Shown: positions 58,686 through 64,000 of the stretch, piece after piece
How positions within the stretch are numbered: position 1 is the first letter of the stretch
How the letters are laid out: the number at the start of each line of letters is the position of its first letter
Assembly: GCA_007570785.1 (NCBI GenBank)
Contig: ML664161.1
Location: forward strand, 1-64,000
Direction of reading: 5' to 3'
Length of the DNA stretch: 64,000 nucleotides
Source of the DNA: Antilocapra americana
Lineage: Eukaryota; Chordata; Mammalia; Artiodactyla; Antilocapridae
Notes under the pieces: generated by a model
What the model was told of the DNA's origin: nothing
The model's database searches: none
The model's input: the letters and a program-made list of their open reading frames with translations, nothing else
Translations under genes and position numbers: made by a program

Positions 58686-59799
58686 CACATATGAAAAACA
58701 TATGAAAAGAGATTAGTACAATGTTTGATACATGATCAGAATTACTTATTAAAGAGAGTTATCCATTTAAAATGCTTTATAGCTCACAATATATTAGAAT
58801 TTGATCATTGAGATTATACATGACAGTACTTGTATTGTGGGGGTAAATTTCTTTTAAGCTTTAAAATTTCAACTGATCTTAAATGAATGATGTAAAACAG
58901 AAAATATGGTTAACCTAAAACCTGGTTTACTAGGTTTTAGCCTGAATCCCTAAAGAGATTTATTTTCAATCCAGTTGAGTTAAGGTTATTAAAAATGGCG
59001 TTGCTAACATGATACTGTGAGGCCATTAACTATAAAGGTGCTAGAAGTCTATATATGAGATCAGTTGACTGTCATAAGTGGTATTCCTTGAAATGGATAT
59101 TTTAAATCATTGCAAAAATAGTGATAATTACATTTCCTGAGACTATAAACTCACTTCCTATACTAAAAGCTGAAAACAAATCTTATATTTTATAGCAAAA
59201 TGGCTATAAGTGGCACTTGTTCTGTAAGTGTTCCCTGAAATAAGCAGTTAAACAGTATAAACGTTAAAGGGCAATGCCAAAAGATGATTTATTTCCCAAA
59301 TGTTCATTTCTTTCTAATGAGCAAACCACATTATTTTTTGACACTATTTTTTGACACAGGGAACATACCTGTACTTCATCATAATTTCTTTTATTTTTTT
59401 GATACCAAGTTTCTTTTCATTAAGAATTCAAGCAAGTTTTGACATTTTGAATGTGTGGGTCATTCTGAATCTCTCCGGAGCTTCTGTCATGGAAGGGCTA
59501 AGTGATTCCACTTTTTAAATATCTATTGTCAAAAAATAAGCAGTTTAATAGATCATTATTATGCAAATCTTCCTCAATACACTCCCACTGTGTAATAAGT
59601 ATTGCATGGCATCCAATGTTTCTGTTTGATCAAAATTAGTACTGAGTGGTGTTTCCATGGCAAATGTGAAACCAAGATCAACTGAAATCAATCTCTGATT
59701 TGAACATGACTCAAGTCTTACTTGGTGAGAGAAATAAATTCTAGATTCTAGTTTCTCTGAATCTGATCAGCCTATATAATTTTCACTGTTTCATAAAGA
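58686..59799. other. Unassigned AT-rich sequence
   Basis: A short tandem 'attttttgacac' pair lies at about 59,333-59,357. Nothing else recognised. Confidence 0.4.
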
Positions 59800-59905
59800 A
59801 ATTAAAATCTCTAGCAGCACATTGCTCAGATAATGCAGATAGTTGATAGCAGAGCCCAGGATGATATCCAGGTTTCTCTAGGTGTAGTCTATTGCTCTAT
59901 TAAGC
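59800..59905 (+). mobile_element. Possible MIR fragment
   Basis: The 3' part of MIR in sense: 'gatagcagagcccaggatga', 'atccaggtttctctaggt', 'gctctattaagcac'. Short and diverged. Confidence 0.5.
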
Positions 59906-60272
59906 ACATAGCAGAGAAGCAATTAATTTGCAACCTGACTCAAGCTTTTTTGTTGAAACAAATTATTTACTTTAAGTCAGATGCTCTGCTTTAAATAAAT
60001 CCACATTTACCAATGAGATACCAAAAAAAATTGCATGCACATTTTTAGTTTCCAAAATCTGGTATTAATATATTCTCCTGAACAACAAAATTTTCCTATT
60101 TCTGTGAACTTACTGAAATCATTAAATGATTAGATGGCATAATACAAGCACAAATTAAACATAGACTTATGAATTATCTAGTTTTACTTTCTATTTAAAA
60201 TAACAGATATGTAATTCTTAGTCTAATATTAATAGCAAATACTACACTTGATCTTGGCCAGGGGCAGTGGCT

Positions 60273-60450
60273 GAGAGGAGCTACCCCATGTCCAAGGACT
60301 GGCGGCTGCATGGGTGCAGGAAGGCAGAGAAGAGCTACTCCATGTTCAAGGTCAGGAGGGGTGGCCATGAGGAGATACCCCTCATACAAAGTAAGGAGCA
60401 GCACCTGCACTTTGGTGGAGCAGCCATGAAGAGATACCCCACGTCCAAGG
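60273..60450 (+). repeat. Four degenerate ~25-bp units in the BovB 5' UTR
   Basis: Units at 60,273-60,297, 60,327-60,351, 60,367-60,391 and 60,426-60,450 share the pattern 'gag-gagctaccccatgtccaagg', with the last two reading 'gagatacccc'. They are spaced irregularly (54, 40 and 59 bases start to start). Confidence 0.85.
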
Positions 60451-60700
60451 TAAGAGAAACCCAAGTAAGATGGTAGGTGTTGCGAGAGGGCATCAGAGGG
60501 CAGACACACTGAAACCATAATCACAGAAAACTAGTCAAATCTGATCACAGGGACCACAGCCTTGTCTAACTCTATGAAACTAAGCCACGCTGTGTGGGGC
60601 CACCAAAGACAGACAGGTCATGGTGCAGAGGTCTGACAAAATGTGATCCACAGGAGAAGGGAATGGCAAATCACTTCAGTATTCTTGACTTGAGAACCCC

Positions 60701-63396
60701 ATGAACAGTGTGAAAAGTCTAAGAGATAGGACACTGAAAGAGGAACTCCCCAGGTCTGTAGGTGCCCAATATGCTACTGGAGATCAGTGGAGAAATAACT
60801 CCAGAAAGAATGAAGGGATGGAGCCAAACCAAAAACAATACCCAGTTGTGGATGTGACTGATGATAGAAGCAAGGTCCAATGCTGTAAAGAGCAATGGTG
60901 CATAGGAACCTGGAATGTTAGGCCCATGAATCAAGGCAAATTGGAAGTGGTCAAACAGGAGATGGCAAGAGTGAATACCAATATTCTAGTAGTCAGCAAA
61001 CTGAGATGGACTGGAATGGGTGAATTTAACTCAGATGACCACTATAACTACTACTGCGGGCAGGAATCCCTTAGAAGAAATGGAGTAGCCATCATGGTCA
61101 ACAAAAGAGTCCGAAATGCAGTACTTGGATGCAATCTCAAAAATGACAGAATAATCTCTGTTCATTTCCAAGGCAAACCAATCAATATCATTGTAATCCA
61201 AGCCTATGACCCAACCAGTAATGCTGAAGAAGCTGAAGTTGAATGGTTCTATGAAGACCTATAAGATCTTTTAGAATTAACACCAAAAAAAAAAGATGTC
61301 TTTTTCATTATAGGGGACTGGAATGCAAAAGTAGGAAATCAGATGGAAACACCTGGAGTAACAGGAAAATTTGGCCTTGGATTACAGAATGAAGCAGGAC
61401 AAAGGCTACCAGAGTTTTGCCAAGAGAACACACTGGTCATAACAAACACCCTCTTCCAACAACAAAAGACAAGCCTCTACACATAGAGATCACCAAAGGG
61501 TCAACAATGAAATCAGATTGATTATATTCTTGGTAGCCAAAGATGGAGAAGCTCTATACAGTCAGCAAAAACAAGACTGGGAGCTGACTGTGGCTCAGAT
61601 CATCAATTCCTTATTGCCAAATTCAGACTTAAATTGAAGAAAGTAGGGAAAACCACTAGAAAATTCAGGTATGACCTAAATCAAATCCCTTATGACTATA
61701 CAGTGGAAATGAGAAATAGATTTAAGAAACTAGCTCTGATAGACAGAGTGCCTGATGAACTATGGATGGAGGTTCCTGACATTGAACAGGAGACAGGGAT
61801 TAAGAACATCACCATGGAAAAGAAATGCAAAAAAGCAAAATGACTGAGGAGGACTTACAGATAGCTGTGAAAAGAAGAGAAGCAAAGGAGAAAAGGAAAG
61901 ATATTCCCATTTGAATGCAGAGTTCCAAAGAATAGCAAAGAGAGGTAAGAAAGCCTTCCTCAGCAATCAATGCAAAGAAATAGAGGAAAACAATAGAATG
62001 GGAAAGACTAGAGATCTCTTTAAGAAAATTTGAGATACGAAGGGAACATTTCATGCAAAGATGGGCTCGATAAAGGACAGAAATGGTATGGACCAACAAA
62101 GCAGAAGATATTAAGAAGACATGGCAAGAATACACAGAAAACTGTACAAAATGATCTTCACAACCCAGATAATCACGATGGTGTTATCACTCACCTAGAG
62201 CCAGACATCCTGGAATGTGAAGTCAAGTGGGCCTTAGAAAGCATCACTACGAACAAAGCTAGTGGAGGTAATGAAATTCCAGTTGAGCTATTTCAAATCC
62301 TGAAAGATGATGCTGTGAAATTGCTGCACTCAATATGCTAGAAAATTTGGAAAACTCAGCAATGGCCACAGGGCTGGAAAAGGTAGTTTTCATTTCAGTC
62401 CCAAAGAAAGGCAATGCCAAAGAATGCTCAAACTACCCCACGATTGCACTCATCCCACACGATAGTAAAGTAATGCTCAAAATTCTCCAAGCCAGGCTTC
62501 AGCAATACATGACCTGTGAACTTCCAGATGATCAGTCTGGTTTTAGAAAAGGCAGAGGAACAAGAGATCAAATTGCTACATCCACTGGATTGTCGAAAAA
62601 GCAAGAGAGTTCCATAAAATATCTACTTCTGCTTTATTGACTATGCCAAAGCCTTTGACTTCATGGATCACAATAAATTGTGGAAAATTCTTAAAGATAT
62701 GGGAATATCAGACCATCTGACCTGTCACTTGAGAAACCTGTATGCAGGTCAGGAAGCAACAGTTAGAACTGGACATGGAACAACAGACTGGTTCCAAATA
62801 GGAAAAGGAATACATCAAGGCTGTGTGTTGTTACCCTGCTTATTTAACTTATATGCAGAGTACATCATGAGAAACGCTGGGCTGGATGAAGCACAAGCTG
62901 GAATCAAGATTGTGGGAGAAATATCAATAACTTCAGATATGCAGATGACACCACCCTTATGGCAGAAAGTGAAGAGAAACTAAAAAGCCTCTTGATGAAA
63001 GTCAAAGAGGAGAGTGAAAAAGTTGGCTTCAAGTTCAACATTCAGAAAATTAACATCATAGCATCCAGTCACATAACGTCATGAAAAATAGACAGGGAAA
63101 CAATGGAAACAGTGTCAGACTTTATTTTTCTGGGCTCCAAAATGATTGCAGTTGGTGATTACAGCCATGAAATTAACTTTCCAGTAGTCATGTATGGATG
63201 TGAGAATTAGATGATGAAGAACACTGAATGCCAAAGAATTGATGATTTTGAACTGTGGTGTTGGAGAAGACTCTTGAGAGTCCCTTGGACTGCAACAAAA
63301 TCCAATCAGTCCATCCTAAAGGAGATCAGTCCTAGGTATTCATTGGAAGGACTGATGTTGATGCTAAAACTCCAATACTTTGACTACCTCATGTGA
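60701..63396 (+). pseudogene. BovB ORF remnants (APE endonuclease and reverse transcriptase)
   Basis: The largest open piece, 60,701-61,264 (187 codons), holds the start of the endonuclease: GTWNVRPMNQGKLEVVKQEMARVN, then SKLRWTGMGEFNSDDHYNYYCGQE and RISVHF-like strands, stopping at 61,262-61,264. Later pieces hold VKWALESITTNKASGGNEIPVELFQILKDD (62,030-62,341), NYPTIALIPHDSKVMLKILQARLQQYM (62,335-62,640) and WFQIGKGIHQGCVLLPCLFNLYAEYIM (62,663-62,983), motifs shown in part. A one-base deletion puts the YADD codons out of frame and the expected endonuclease Glu is Lys at 60,998-61,000. BovB protein nicks and reverse transcribes at target sites and also mobilises Bov SINEs; this copy cannot. 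Confidence 0.9.
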
Positions 63397-63622
63397 AAAG
63401 TTGACTCATTGGAAAAGACCCAACTGCTGGGAAGGATTGGGAGCAGGAGGAGAAGGGAATGACAGAGGATGAGATGGCTTGATGGCATCATTGACTTGAT
63501 GGGCATGGGTTTGGGTAGACTCAAGGAGTTGGTGAACGATAGGGAGGCCTGTCATGCTGCGATCATGGGGTCACAAAGAGTTGGACACCACTAGGCAACT
63601 GAATTGAACTGAATAGTAAATA

Positions 63623-64000
63623 AATATATGAAGGCAAATATTTAAATCCTTATTTTTATTTCCATATTTGCCGTTTACTACAACACTAGCTAATTCATCC
63701 ATACTTTAACTGAATTACTGATTGTTGAACTTTTTTTTTATGAGCATGTTCTAAGTAATTGATAAAGTCCAAGCAAACATAGGACAAGTTATAAGAAAAT
63801 GTCAAATCACTTTCAAATCATTTCTAATCATTTGTAATTTCAATGTTTGCTCATTTCAGTTTCCTTCAAAACACTTTGATCATATGGAGTTAATATTTCT
63901 TCATCTGTTTCTTGTGGTAATTTTCTCTTCCCACTGGAACATAGAGTGTCAAAATCACTAATTTATTAATTTTCCTTAAAACTAAAGCTTATATGAATGT
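63623..64000. other. Unassigned sequence
   Basis: AT-rich to the window edge; nothing recognised. Confidence 0.4.

Larger units (their letters stand above)
60242..63611 (+). mobile_element. Near full-length BovB (RTE) LINE with 5' UTR and TSD
   Basis: 3,370 bp, the only BovB here with an apparent 5' terminus. Order: 5' UTR with four related units (60,273-60,450), APE endonuclease (from about 60,900), linker, reverse transcriptase (62,200-62,980), C-terminus and 3' tail. 'aatagcaaata' (60,231-60,241) and 'aatagtaaata' (63,612-63,622) form an 11-bp duplication with one mismatch. About 120 bases are missing at about 63,174-63,178, and stops and frameshifts abound. The first ~20 bases resemble the reverse complement of U2 snRNA. 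Confidence 0.93.

Noticed and set aside
60231..60262. A U2 snRNA pseudogene
   Set aside because: Only about 19-24 bases match and they lie inside the BovB target-site duplication boundaries, so I treat it as part of the BovB 5' end and report it as a finding instead.
1..64000. A novel multi-gene system, CRISPR array or endogenous retrovirus
   Set aside because: All repeats resolve into LINE, SINE, hAT, microsatellite or local duplication; no spaced identical repeats, gag/pol/env-like frames or clustered host genes were seen.

Overview
The window is ordinary mammalian nuclear DNA from a ruminant, almost certainly a bovid. It carries BovB (RTE-type LINE), Bov-tA and Bov-A2 SINEs, CHR-type tRNA SINEs and young L1 copies of the cattle L1_BT kind, over a background of MIR, L2, hAT and old L1 fossils. 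It is AT-rich and I see no host protein-coding gene, exon series, tRNA, rRNA or CRISPR array. Open frames above 100 codons belong to LINE ORF2-type proteins, their antisense shadows or SINEs. It looks like a gene desert or a very large intron. A run of exactly 100 N marks an assembly gap.

Layout. 1-2.2 kb: an L1 3' tip, a Bov-tA and a Bov-A2. 2.2-4.3 kb: an old antisense L1 carrying younger SINEs. 4.3-15.4 kb: mostly unassigned AT-rich DNA with a MIR, a hAT element, a second old L1 and scattered Bov-tA. 15.4-28.3 kb: a BovB 3' end, an old L1, many SINEs, a diverged direct duplication (21.6 and 22.3 kb) and an ancient dispersed repeat (25.4-26.8 kb). 28.4-46 kb: a LINE-dense block with five BovB pieces, two of them forming head-to-head pairs with others, an L1 broken by the N gap, a deleted L1 and a twin-primed L1. 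46.4-49.8 kb: a candidate polyadenylated retrocopy, an L1 with a probable 3' transduction and an old inverted L1. 51-55.4 kb: the most intact L1, on the minus strand, with its 5' UTR joined directly to ORF2. 56.4 kb: a BovB with a 5' inversion. 60.2-63.6 kb: a nearly full-length BovB with 5' UTR and target-site duplication.

The elements do not form a pathway. Autonomous L1 and BovB machinery explains the dependent SINEs: BovB-type 3' tails match those of Bov-tA and Bov-A2, and poly-A tails match L1-driven copies. The value of the window is as a record of insertion mechanisms, namely target-site duplications, 5' inversions, nesting, 3' transduction and a possible spliced-L1 insertion. I found no new defence, metabolic or regulatory system. 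Family names rest on recognition by eye; exact subfamilies would need a RepeatMasker run.
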